Of a stretch of 64,000 nucleotides of DNA, positions 45,192 to 53,452 are shown piece by piece. The notes beneath the pieces are model-generated. The model was given only the letters and a program-made list of their open reading frames with translations. It did no database searches and was not told where the DNA came from. The DNA is from G963692885 sp964658655 (GTDB lineage Bacteria; Acidobacteriota; Terriglobia; Terriglobales; Acidobacteriaceae): assembly GCA_964658655.1 (NCBI GenBank), contig CAZZZL010000001.1, forward strand, positions 142,649 through 206,648, written 5' to 3'. The number at the start of each line of letters is the position of its first letter. Positions within the stretch are counted from its first letter, which is position 1. The position numbers were made by a program, and so were the translations under genes.

Positions 45192-46920
45192 ACGTATCCG
45201 CAATCAGGACCGACTCCGGTCCAAGCTGTGCTTCTTTCTTATTCAGCTTCGATGACGCATCTGAAGCGAGCACGATCTTTCCTGCCGCCGGCAGGCTGAG
45301 TGTTACCGGAGTCTGCGCGAAGTTGCAAAGTATCTGGAAACGTCCGCGCTGAAGGATAAGCCACTTTGCCTGCTCATCGAAGCGGACATGTACGGCTCGC
45401 ATATTGCCGTCCAGGAGCGTGCGGTTAGCCTTGCGCAACGCGATGAGCTTCTTATACCAGTCCAGTATTTCCGCGTGTTCAGGTTGGTTAATTTCCTGCC
45501 AGTCAAGTTTTGACCGCTGAAAGGTAGCGGCATCCTGTGGATCCGGGATATCCTCCGGAGCCCAGCCGAAGCCTGCGAACTCCTTTTTGCGGCCTTCACT
45601 GACAGACTTACCTAATTCGGCATCGTGATGATCCGTGAAGTATTGGAAGGGCGTCGATGCCGCAAATTCCTCTCCCTGGAAAATCATCGGTACAAATGGA
45701 CTCAGTAACACTAATGCCGCGGCTATTTTCACCTTACCGGGAGAGACCAGGTCGCTAAGACGATCGCCGACTGCGCGATTCCCAATCTGATCGTGATTCT
45801 GGATGTATCCGACGAAGCGATAGCCGGGAATATCATGTACCGGACGGCCATGGTTCCGCTGCCGGTATTCGGAGTACTGCCCGTTATAGACAAAGACCTC
45901 TTCGAGCGCGGTAGCTAATTGCGCAATTGAGCCGAAGTCGCTGTAATAACCCTTAACATCGCCTGTAAGTACAGACCACAATGCGTGATGAAAATCGTCA
46001 CTCCATTGAGCTTCGAGACCGTAGCCACCGGCTTCCCGTGCACGCACGACACGCGGATCGCCCAGATCGCTTTCAGCCACCAGGAAGAAGTGCTTTCCAA
46101 GCTCAGCACCGAGCGCCTTTGTTTCGTTCGCTAGTTGTTCGAGTAGGTGCACCGCAGAGCGGTCGATATAGGCAGTCACTGCATCCAGGCGAAGACCATC
46201 GAAGTGATAATCGCGCAGCCACATCAGTGCGTTATCGCAGAAGAAGCGGCGCACCTCTGAGCTTCCTTCTTCTTCAAGATTCACGGCGCCGCCCCAGGGA
46301 GTCTTATGGCTCTCCGTGATGTAGGGCCCGTATTTCCCGGTAAAGTTCCCTGTCGGGCCGAAGTGGTTGTAAACCACGTCATTGATCACAGCCATTCCCT
46401 TGGCGTGAGCTGCATCGACGAATCTCTTCAAAGCCTCGGGCCCGCCATAACTCTCCTGCGGCGCGAACAAGGCAACCCCATCGTACCCCCACCCGCGATC
46501 GCCGGGTGAGGTAGCGAGTGGCAGCACTTCAACATGTGTAATGCCGAGGTCTTTCAGATAATCGAGACGTGCAATCGCGGAATCCAAGGTGCCTTCAGGT
46601 GTAAAGGTGCCAATGTGTAACTCGTAAACAACTGCGTTTGCAAATGGCGGAGCCTGCCACGACTGGTCGTGCCATTCGAAACTGTCATGGTCGACAATGC
46701 GCGAAAGACCATTCACCCCGTTCGGCTGCCACTGGGATCGAGGATCAGGGATCGCCGGCTCCTCACCGTCCAGAATGTAACCGTAGTCCATACCTGGCTG
46801 GGCCTGCTCGACATCCGCAGCCCAGTAGCCGCGCGATGTCGTATGCAGCGGGAATTTCTCTTTGCCTACCTGGACGGCAACCGACTTTGCCAACGGCGCC
46901 CAAACCTCAAACCTGTGCAT
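45181..46920 (-). CDS. treZ: Malto-oligosyltrehalose trehalohydrolase
   Basis: This 579-residue GH13 enzyme releases trehalose from maltooligosyl-trehalose. An N-terminal beta-sandwich (MHRFEVWAPLAKSVAVQVG) precedes the barrel. Signature regions are VVYNHFGPTGNF, DGLRLDAVTAY with the nucleophile near residue 246, FFLVAESDL with the acid, and YIQNHDQIGNRA. I chose ATG 46920; the frame to 46983 lacks family character. Its usual partner, treY, is not in the window, and the enzyme lies next to the independent OtsBA route. Confidence 0.93.
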   Translation of the reverse strand: MHRFEVWAPLAKSVAVQVGKEKFPLHTTSRGYWAADVEQAQPGMDYGYILDGEEPAIPDPRSQWQPNGVNGLSRIVDHDSFEWHDQSWQAPPFANAVVYELHIGTFTPEGTLDSAIARLDYLKDLGITHVEVLPLATSPGDRGWGYDGVALFAPQESYGGPEALKRFVDAAHAKGMAVINDVVYNHFGPTGNFTGKYGPYITESHKTPWGGAVNLEEEGSSEVRRFFCDNALMWLRDYHFDGLRLDAVTAYIDRSAVHLLEQLANETKALGAELGKHFFLVAESDLGDPRVVRAREAGGYGLEAQWSDDFHHALWSVLTGDVKGYYSDFGSIAQLATALEEVFVYNGQYSEYRQRNHGRPVHDIPGYRFVGYIQNHDQIGNRAVGDRLSDLVSPGKVKIAAALVLLSPFVPMIFQGEEFAASTPFQYFTDHHDAELGKSVSEGRKKEFAGFGWAPEDIPDPQDAATFQRSKLDWQEINQPEHAEILDWYKKLIALRKANRTLLDGNMRAVHVRFDEQAKWLILQRGRFQILCNFAQTPVTLSLPAAGKIVLASDASSKLNKKEAQLGPESVLIADTSKL

Positions 46921-47076
46921 TGCATTTTTCCTGACTTGATGGGGATTTCGACGCAGAACTGCCTCGCGCACACGGGGCGACATTAAAATGCAGTTTGCGT
47001 ACTTATCAGATGCACGTCAGGCGCAGATCGCGCCACGAACCTATCGATATCGTTTTCAGCAACGCGCAGGTTAGGC

Positions 47077-47442
47077 TTAGTAGCGAACCGTAACTCCATC
47101 GAGCGACGGCAGATAGACGGCATAGATCTCGACAGCCAGTCTTTCGGAGACCACGCCCGGGTCGCGCCCTGCGATCGCCTGGGCTTCGTCCTTACTGGGC
47201 GCATCGATCAGCATCATGCCAACGTACTGGGCTTCTTCATTGACCGGACCAGCGACGAGGTATTTCCTGTCTTCCATCTGCCGGCGAAGAAACGCCAGCT
47301 GCTGCGGAAGCAGTTCGCTGGCTTCCTGATCATCTGTCTTATTCCAGCGGGCTCCCCGGGTCAGCAGACCCAAATAGTACTGCTTGAGATTGCGAGGAAT
47401 ATTGCGTTGAGGATTTTCGCGCGGGTTTTGTTCTTCCGTCAT
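47077..47442 (-). CDS. YCII-related domain protein
   Basis: This 121-residue protein has the dimeric alpha/beta barrel fold of YciI (QLAFLRRQMEDRKYLVAGPVNEEAQYVGMMLIDAPSKDEAQAIAGRDPGV). The family often has a conserved His-Asp pair; this sequence keeps the aspartate near GRDP but no matching histidine is obvious. It is probably a small-molecule or oxidoreductase-type enzyme of unknown role. It stands alone between treZ and tRNA-Ala. Confidence 0.85.
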   Translation of the reverse strand: MTEEQNPRENPQRNIPRNLKQYYLGLLTRGARWNKTDDQEASELLPQQLAFLRRQMEDRKYLVAGPVNEEAQYVGMMLIDAPSKDEAQAIAGRDPGVVSERLAVEIYAVYLPSLDGVTVRY

Positions 47443-47512
47443 GCCTTGATGATATCGCCGACAGTTTGGATTTGTGAGATGACGGGTGTTGCATATTGAA
47501 TGGGTGATGAAT

Positions 47513-47588
<76 letters not shown>

Positions 47589-47614
47589 ACGATCGTGTGG
47601 AATACGATTCCCTG

Positions 47615-47642
47615 ATTTTAGCAGGCGTCGCCACTTTGGCAA
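47615..47642 (-). promoter_or_regulatory. Candidate sigma-70 promoter for tRNA-Ala
   Basis: On the minus strand TTGCCA (47637-47642) and TAAAAT (47615-47620) are 16 bases apart. The expected start is about 20 bases before the mature tRNA 5' end. An AGCTTTGCCAA direct repeat covers the -35 box and recurs about 30 bases upstream, at the end of the preceding gene. Confidence 0.6.
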
Positions 47643-47662
47643 AGCTACGGCACAGTTCTCGC

Positions 47663-48301
47663 CTAGGGTTGGCAAAGCTGCGCGTGATTGACTTCGGCCA
47701 GCAAGGCAGCCATATGAAAGTAGAGCTCATATGGCTTGCCCGCCTCTGGCTTCAGCGCCATCACATGCAGTGTTGGCAGTGATCGAAGGTAATCGAGAAA
47801 GAACCGAGGATCGTCCAGATTTCCGCTACCCATGCCTGGGTTACGGTAGCGAAGATTACCGTTCGGTAACTGCTCCCACTGGCGCTTGAACGGCTTTGAC
47901 TTGATATATCCCTCAAAGACCATAGCGATGGGCAGTGTTGGATTGCGCGGCGGAAAAGGCTCGCTGTCGGTTGGTTGAAATGGCTCTGGGAACGCTAGGT
48001 CTGAAATCCCGCCAAAATTCACGTAGAGGTTGAGCGTTCGTTTGTTCCGGTGCTGCGTGCATTCGATGGTAAAGGTTGGAAGTACCTGCGGGTCGGCCGT
48101 GGAAGCAGAGATGGCCGGCGCAAGAGGTTCTGCGGTGGTAAAGATCCGGATGTACTCGGTGCCCGATGCGACATGCGTTCCGGTCAGTCGGAACAGATTC
48201 GCTGATACTGGCACGGGGGTCGCGCTATTTTCTGCGAAAGCAGGAAATGTGAGCGCCAGCACCTGAAGACATAGGAGGAGACCGAATCGTCGCCGGGCCA
48301 T
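47663..48301 (-). CDS. Secreted protein of unknown function
   Basis: This 212-residue protein has a clear signal peptide (MARRRFGLLLCLQVLALTF, with likely cleavage after AFA). The mature region starts with a beta-rich segment (FRLTGTHVASGTEYIRIFTT, then FTIECTQHRNKRTLNLYVNF), consistent with a small periplasmic fold. A loop rich in proline follows. No family was recognised. It lies between an alanyl-tRNA editing gene and tRNA-Ala, both on the same strand. Confidence 0.8.
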   Translation of the reverse strand: MARRRFGLLLCLQVLALTFPAFAENSATPVPVSANLFRLTGTHVASGTEYIRIFTTAEPLAPAISASTADPQVLPTFTIECTQHRNKRTLNLYVNFGGISDLAFPEPFQPTDSEPFPPRNPTLPIAMVFEGYIKSKPFKRQWEQLPNGNLRYRNPGMGSGNLDDPRFFLDYLRSLPTLHVMALKPEAGKPYELYFHMAALLAEVNHAQLCQP

Positions 48302-48373
48302 CTACATTCGTCCAAATTTGAAATGAGGGCCCATCAAGAAGATAGTCTGCCCGCTCGCGCAGTGCAAAGCTTT

Positions 48374-49645
48374 CTACGTGTTCGTAGCGCGTGCGGCCTT
48401 GCTCCGCTCCTGCAAGGACGCCGCGACGGTCTTGAGCAGCCTTGAGGCGATCTGCCCCTGTGCCATTTCTGGTGAACCGCCGCCGCGGCTTCCCTGCTCT
48501 GCCAGCGCAGCAGCCAGCCATTCTCCGCAGCGAATCTGATCCTGGTCCTTGCTGCGCGCAAAGATGATCGACGCAAGCTCCTCCTGGGAAGAAGAAAGTA
48601 TCGCGGCCGTCTGAGGAGCAGCCGCAACCAGTCGCGACGCCAGAAGCTTGGCGTACGCCGCGTCGCGGTCAGTGAAGTTGCGGTACACGATGCGCAGGCC
48701 CTGTTCGACAGGGTCCTCCACCAGCAGGCGAGCAGCGTGATAATCGGCCAGTTCTTCACGCAGCTTCTGCTTCTCTTTAGCATCGGCCTTCGCGTCTAGC
48801 AGCTTGCGTTCGACCATCTCCGGCAGGGTGCTGCGATGCCCGGAGAGGCTTTTCGAAACAGACGTCAGGAGCGCGTCGTCTGCTCGCGCGACGCGGACAG
48901 CGCGCAGTCCGCAAACAAAGCTGAGACGAATGCCCTGCCGCACTTTCTCAGTCCCGCGAAACAGTAAACAGCCAATCTGTCCCAGTGCACGGACATGCGT
49001 ACCACCACAGGCGTTGAGATCAATCCCCGGCATTTCAACCAGGCGAATCGGACCTTCGCGTTCCGGCAACTTTCGTAGAACGCCCGCAGCGAGCAGGCTA
49101 TCGGCCTCTGCGCGATCGATGGTCCGAACAGACACCGGCAGATCTTCGGCAATGGCCAGGTTCACCTGTCGTTCGATTTTCTCCTGAACAGCGATGGGCA
49201 GCGCATCGATAGACAGGTCAATCGTGGAGACGTCTTCGCCGAGATGGAAGGACACAGTGGCCGCGCCAAGCTCTCGCGCGATGATTGCGGAAAGCAGGTG
49301 TTGACCTGAGTGCTGCTGCACGTGGTCGAGCCGTCGCGGCCAATCGATATGACCGGTTACCTTTGTGCCTGCTAGCAGCGGCTTGCCGGTCGCATGCCAC
49401 ACTTCGCCGGCGCCATCTTCCTCCACTGCCGAGACGGCCACATCGAGCGTGGCTCCGCTGCGAGAGGTCGCGATAAGGCGACCGATGTCGTGCGGCTGGC
49501 CGCCGCTGGTGGGATAGAATGCACTGCGATCAAGGGCGATGCGCCACTCCGAACCGCCCTCGCGACGTGCGTGCTCGCGAATGTCGGTTACTTCTGCTTC
49601 AAAGGTGCTGAGAAACGAATCGTCGTAGTAGAGCCGCTCTGCCAT
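48374..49645 (-). CDS. Alanyl-tRNA editing protein (AlaX type, with DHHA1 domain)
   Basis: This 423-residue free-standing editing enzyme hydrolyses mischarged Ser-tRNA(Ala) and perhaps Gly-tRNA(Ala). The N-terminal domain has LDRSAFYPTSGGQPHDIG, the first zinc motif H108-VQQ-H112 in HVQQHSGQH, and the second zinc motif CGGTHVRALG near 213. A helical linker is followed by a DHHA1-like domain that ends GGGSPEMAQGQI. No aminoacylation domain is present, so it is not AlaRS. It lies about 800 bases upstream of tRNA-Ala(CGC). Confidence 0.93.
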   Translation of the reverse strand: MAERLYYDDSFLSTFEAEVTDIREHARREGGSEWRIALDRSAFYPTSGGQPHDIGRLIATSRSGATLDVAVSAVEEDGAGEVWHATGKPLLAGTKVTGHIDWPRRLDHVQQHSGQHLLSAIIARELGAATVSFHLGEDVSTIDLSIDALPIAVQEKIERQVNLAIAEDLPVSVRTIDRAEADSLLAAGVLRKLPEREGPIRLVEMPGIDLNACGGTHVRALGQIGCLLFRGTEKVRQGIRLSFVCGLRAVRVARADDALLTSVSKSLSGHRSTLPEMVERKLLDAKADAKEKQKLREELADYHAARLLVEDPVEQGLRIVYRNFTDRDAAYAKLLASRLVAAAPQTAAILSSSQEELASIIFARSKDQDQIRCGEWLAAALAEQGSRGGGSPEMAQGQIASRLLKTVAASLQERSKAARATNT

Positions 49646-49736
49646 AACTCCATTCTAGGCATTCATTTAACACAGGTCACCCCTGGGGTAAGCGCGATAC
49701 GCAGGTTCGGCATCAAACTCACCCAAGGAGTCGACG

Positions 49737-50261
49737 ATGACCACACCAGCTCTTTCTCGCGATGAAATTCTCAGCAATATCCAGGACATGATCAAAGACA
49801 TCCGCATTGCCATGCTGGCGACAACCGCCGAAGATGGCAGCGTTTTCAGCCGGCCTATGGCCACCCAGGAAACCCGCTTTCAGGGCGAACTCTGGTTTCT
49901 TACGCGGCAGGATTCGGGCAAGGTCGCCGAGATCCGCCATGATGCGCACGTGAACGTCTCCTACGTGGACGTCAAGAACAGTAACTTCGTAAGCCTTTCC
50001 GGCAAGGCTGAACTGAGCAAAGACCCACAGAAGATTCACGAGCTCTGGAATCCCCTTTATAAAGCGTGGTTTCCGAATGGCGAGGAAGATCCGGAAATAA
50101 CCGTCCTGCGCGTGGTCGTCGCAGACGCGGAGTACTGGAGCGCCCCATCCAGCTCGATCGTCCGCAATTACCGGATGTTGAAGGCCTCGATCACGAAGGA
50201 TGGCTCGCAGGTGGGCGAGCACGAACACGTATCGCTTACCGGAAGCCGTAGCGGTTCGTGA
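49737..50261 (+). CDS. Pyridoxamine 5'-phosphate oxidase-like (general stress protein 26 type) flavoprotein
   Basis: This 174-residue FMN-binding split-barrel protein starts ALSRDEILSNIQDMIKDIRIAMLAT and includes FSRPMATQETRFQGELWFLT and VNVSYVDVKNSNFVSLSGKAEL, typical of the GSP26 subgroup. AAGGAG lies seven bases before the ATG. It does not look like a true PdxH. It probably acts as a flavin-dependent reductase under stress. The formate/nitrite channel gene follows 26 bases later with its own AAGGAG. Confidence 0.9.
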   Translation: MTTPALSRDEILSNIQDMIKDIRIAMLATTAEDGSVFSRPMATQETRFQGELWFLTRQDSGKVAEIRHDAHVNVSYVDVKNSNFVSLSGKAELSKDPQKIHELWNPLYKAWFPNGEEDPEITVLRVVVADAEYWSAPSSSIVRNYRMLKASITKDGSQVGEHEHVSLTGSRSGS

Positions 50262-50287
50262 GCCTCGCGGTCGTTCAAGGAGAATAG

Positions 50288-51163
50288 ATGGCAACGTCGG
50301 AAGTGGCACCGGAAATCGACCGCGCTCAGCCTGAACTGGATGCTATCAGCGAAGGTGCCGGCGGCACGTCTGACGATGCAGCAGGCCAGGCAGCGCAGCG
50401 CGACCTGGAACGGCCGACTGCCCATGAAATCTATGTGCAGGTAGCCAACAACGGCCGCCATGAACTGGAGAGGTCGGCGCGAGCGCTGGCTATCTCTGGT
50501 CTGGCCGGTGGCATGATGATGGGGCTGACTGCGTTGAGCATGTCCATTGTTCATGCGCAGCTGGGCGATGGCAAAGCCGCCAGTTTCATCGCCTACCTTC
50601 TTTATCCAATCGGCTTTATCGCCGTGATTGTTGGACGCGCACAACTGTTCACCGAAAATACGCTTTTTCCTGTTGCGCTGGTATTGGCGGAGAGACGGCA
50701 TGTGTGGAAGACGCTGCGACTGTGGGCCATTGTCCTGGCCAGCAACCTGGTCGGAGCCTTTCTTTTCGCGATGCTGGCGGTCAAGACAGACGCGCTCAAG
50801 CCAGAATACGTTGCCGCCATGTCAAAGATAGGCGTCGAGGCCGTCAGTGTCAGCGGCAGTCACGCGTTTTGGAGTGCCGTGATTGGCGGATGGATGATTG
50901 CCCTGGTCGCCTGGCTGGTGAGTGGAAGTCATTCTGTAACCGGGTCAGTCATGCTGATCTGGCTGCTGGCATTCGTCGTCGGCATCGGACATTTCGCCCA
51001 TTCCATCGCGACCAGCGGCGAGATCCTGGCCTCGGTACTCTATCACCAGGCTAGTTTTGGTGCTTACTTCGGATGGCTGCTGCCGGCAGTGCTGGGGAAT
51101 ATTTGCGGAGGCGTCCTGCTGGTGACCCTGCTTGAATATGGCCAGGTAAAGGGTGCCGATTAG
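50288..51163 (+). CDS. Formate/nitrite transporter family (FNT) channel
   Basis: This 291-residue pentameric channel for small monovalent anions has a soluble acidic N-terminus of about 60 residues, longer than in FocA. Six helices follow. GLAGGMMMGLTALSMSI, GFIAVIVGRAQLFTENTL, and VGIGHFAHSIATSGEIL (with the gating histidine region) match the family. It may carry formate, nitrite, hydrosulfide or acetate. Co-orientation with the flavoprotein suggests one transcript. Confidence 0.92.
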   Translation: MATSEVAPEIDRAQPELDAISEGAGGTSDDAAGQAAQRDLERPTAHEIYVQVANNGRHELERSARALAISGLAGGMMMGLTALSMSIVHAQLGDGKAASFIAYLLYPIGFIAVIVGRAQLFTENTLFPVALVLAERRHVWKTLRLWAIVLASNLVGAFLFAMLAVKTDALKPEYVAAMSKIGVEAVSVSGSHAFWSAVIGGWMIALVAWLVSGSHSVTGSVMLIWLLAFVVGIGHFAHSIATSGEILASVLYHQASFGAYFGWLLPAVLGNICGGVLLVTLLEYGQVKGAD

Positions 51164-51169
51164 GCTGGC

Positions 51170-51283
51170 CTAGTGGGAAAGTTGGCCGTTCATGCCATGC
51201 GCTCCGAGCCATACGCAGGCAATGCCAACGATGGTGGTAATAATCAGGATCACAATCCCCAGAATTCTCTGCCACTTTGGCAT
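51170..51283 (-). CDS. Single-helix membrane peptide, 37 residues
   Basis: This short frame begins MPKWQRILGIVILIITTIVG at 51283 and stops with TAG at 51170-51172. It has a positively charged N-terminus and one hydrophobic helix of about 20 residues (ILGIVILIITTIVGIACVWL), then a short polar tail HGMNGQLSH. GGGAAA precedes the ATG. It lies downstream of rho, after a hairpin, and its stop is six bases from the convergent FNT gene. The composition is hard to explain by chance, but expression is not shown. Confidence 0.6.
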   Translation of the reverse strand: MPKWQRILGIVILIITTIVGIACVWLGAHGMNGQLSH

Positions 51284-51299
51284 AGGTTTCCCATAAATG

Positions 51300-51328
51300 G
51301 CAAAGCCCCGACGCGATCGGGGCTTTGC
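51300..51328 (-). terminator. Hairpin after rho
   Basis: A perfect 12-base-pair stem GCAAAGCCCCGA / TCGGGGCTTTGC with a five-base loop lies 16 bases after the rho stop. No long U-run follows on either strand, though the stem itself ends in CTTTGC. It probably ends or partly attenuates the rho transcript before the 37-residue peptide gene. Confidence 0.6.
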
Positions 51329-51343
51329 TGTTGTAATGCGGCA

Positions 51344-52594
51344 TTAGAGAGAGTTCATCTTCAAGAGGAACTCGGCATTGTTACGAGTCTTGCCCAATCG
51401 GTCAACCAGCAATTCCATGGCTTCGACCGGTGAGAGCGGATTGAGCACCTTGCGCAGAACCCAGATGCGCTGCAGGTCCTCTTTCAGGATCAGCAACTCT
51501 TCCTTACGCGTGCCGGAGCGCTGGATATCGATTGCCGGGAAGACGCGCTTGTCGACAAGCTTGCGGTCCAGGATAATTTCCATGTTGCCGGTGCCCTTGA
51601 ATTCTTCGAAGATGACTTCGTCCATGCGCGAGCCGGTATCGACGAGTGCAGTCGCGATGATGGTCAGCGAACCGCCTTCCTCGATGTTACGGGCCGCACC
51701 GAAGAAGCGCTTCGGGCGCTGCAGGGCGTTCGAATCGACACCGCCGGAGAGCACTTTGCCCGACGGCGGAACGATCGTGTTGTACGCGCGCGCCAGGCGT
51801 GTAATCGAGTCGAGCAGGATGACGACATCGCGCTTATGTTCTACGAGGCGTTTGGCCTTTTCGATCACCATCTCGGCGACCTGTACGTGGCGTGCCGCTG
51901 GCTCGTCGAAGGTGGAGCTGATGACTTCGCCCTTCACCGAACGCTGCATGTCGGTCACTTCCTCAGGACGCTCGTCGATCAGCAGGACGATTAGCGCGAC
52001 CTCCGGATGATTGGTCGTGATCGAATTGGCAATCGATTGCAACAAGACCGTCTTACCGGTGCGCGGCGGAGCTACGATCAGGCCGCGCTGGCCTTTACCG
52101 ATCGGTGTCAGCAGGTCCATTACGCGTCCACTGGTATTGTCGTGGACCGTCTCCATCTTGATGCGTTCCTGCGGATAGAGAGGCGTCAGGTTGTCGAACA
52201 GTATCTTGTTGCGCGTCTCTTCCGGTGACTCGAAATTGATCGCTTCGATCTTGACCAGGGCAAAGTATTTCTCGCCCTCATGCGGTGGCCGGACATTGCC
52301 GCTGATGGTGTCGCCGGTCTTCAGATCAAATTTGCGGATTTGCGATGGAGAGACATAAATGTCGTCCGGACCAGGCAGGTAGTTGTAATCAGGAGAGCGC
52401 AGGAAACCGTAGCCATCGGGCAGGATTTCGAGCACGCCTTCAGCAAAAATGTGACCTTCTTTTTCACTCTGCGCCTGCAGAATCTTGAAGATAAGGTCTT
52501 GTTTGCGCAGGCCGCTGGCGCCGGGAATTTCGAGGGTGCGCGCAATACGGCTCAATTCAGTGATGTTTTTCTCTTTTAATTCAGAAATGGTCAT
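51344..52594 (-). CDS. rho: Transcription termination factor Rho
   Basis: This 416-residue hexameric RNA-dependent ATPase has an N-terminal Rho_N helical domain (TISELKEKNITELSRIARTLEIPG) and the cold-shock-like RNA-binding domain (EGVLEILPDGYGFLRSPDYNYLPGPDDIYVS). The ATPase core has Walker A APPRTGKTVLL near residue 175, Walker B VVILLDSITRLARAYN, and the Q-loop GSLTIIATALVDTGSRMDEVI. There is no insertion domain. The 132-base leader before it joins the omega-like gene. Confidence 0.97.
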   Translation of the reverse strand: MTISELKEKNITELSRIARTLEIPGASGLRKQDLIFKILQAQSEKEGHIFAEGVLEILPDGYGFLRSPDYNYLPGPDDIYVSPSQIRKFDLKTGDTISGNVRPPHEGEKYFALVKIEAINFESPEETRNKILFDNLTPLYPQERIKMETVHDNTSGRVMDLLTPIGKGQRGLIVAPPRTGKTVLLQSIANSITTNHPEVALIVLLIDERPEEVTDMQRSVKGEVISSTFDEPAARHVQVAEMVIEKAKRLVEHKRDVVILLDSITRLARAYNTIVPPSGKVLSGGVDSNALQRPKRFFGAARNIEEGGSLTIIATALVDTGSRMDEVIFEEFKGTGNMEIILDRKLVDKRVFPAIDIQRSGTRKEELLILKEDLQRIWVLRKVLNPLSPVEAMELLVDRLGKTRNNAEFLLKMNSL

Positions 52595-52726
52595 GGGTAC
52601 TCACGGGTAGGACTGTTAGAGGAGGGGCCTTACCGGGAAGGATGGGCGGTGCAGAGTGTGGATGGAGGGGGCCAATCGGGTAGTTTTGTTCTGGATATGG
52701 TCTGGAAAGGGTAGTGCAGGCCGCGC

Positions 52727-52945
52727 TTAAGCTGCGCGGCGCTGCTGGATCGGGGCACTGACAGAGGCTTCTACGGCAGGGGACATAGGGCTCGACTCGT
52801 GAAAGCGGACAAGAACGTCGTTCGTGGTGTCCTGAAGTCGGGTATTGGGCTTATGCAGCTTGCGCGTCGCCTTGGAGGCTAGCTGACAAAGCTGATAGCG
52901 GTTATTCACGTGGGTAAGTGCCCCAAAAATAAGATCAGAACGCAT
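52727..52945 (-). CDS. rpoZ: RNA polymerase omega subunit-like protein
   Basis: This 72-residue protein has an AAGGAGAT ribosome binding site. HVNNRYQLCQLASKATRKL resembles the omega signature (a short N-terminal strand, then NRFxLxxLAxxxARxL). The tail PNTRLQDTTNDVLVRF resembles the region following the omega helix. This is family recognition by eye; the usual alpha-proteobacterial or E. coli omega is only distantly similar. It lies directly upstream of rho on the same strand. Omega helps assemble the beta' subunit and binds ppGpp in some bacteria. Confidence 0.6.
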   Translation of the reverse strand: MRSDLIFGALTHVNNRYQLCQLASKATRKLHKPNTRLQDTTNDVLVRFHESSPMSPAVEASVSAPIQQRRAA

Positions 52946-53452
52946 AACATCTCCTTCTAAGTACCGTGCTGAGAAACAACCAAGAAAACTGGCATGTGAT
53001 TAGACAGCTGCGGTCTTATTCCATTAATTGTAATTTCTGCAATAGGTTAGACGCTCACTAACTCGCGCCGGTCTAACTATTTTCATAATTATTTCCCCAG
53101 TCTGTTTCGGACTGGAACCCTTCAAAGCATTGGGCGGATCTTTACACGCTCCACCTTAACGAATCCGCGTGGAGCTGGCCTGTAGGCGTGACCCTGGCGT
53201 TCCGATACCGATAACAGCGGCAAGTTGAAGTTAACGCGATCGTGAACACCGGGTCAACACTTTTTTTCATATTTGGTTACCTGAAAATGTTCCATATTTT
53301 GTATAGCAGCGCAAATCACCCGCAATGTGTCACTTGCGCAAAGATGAAAGACCGTTCATCGAAGTCAAATGGCACGTTACCAGCGCTCCCGGCAGCCCAC
53401 CCTATTGAAATCGGGATCAATATTGACCAGGGTGTCTCCCTGATTACCGACA
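52946..53452. other. 507-base intergenic region upstream of the omega-like gene
   Basis: No gene is supported here. The right part lies downstream of comM and holds only weak hairpins, including CCAGTC/GACTGG at 53097-53115. The left part holds the likely promoter of the omega-rho transcript and an inverted repeat GTTAGAC (53046-53052) / GTCTAAC (53071-53077) with an 18-base spacer. The stretch 52980-53100 is AT-rich. I could not assign a unique -35/-10 pair. Confidence 0.5.
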
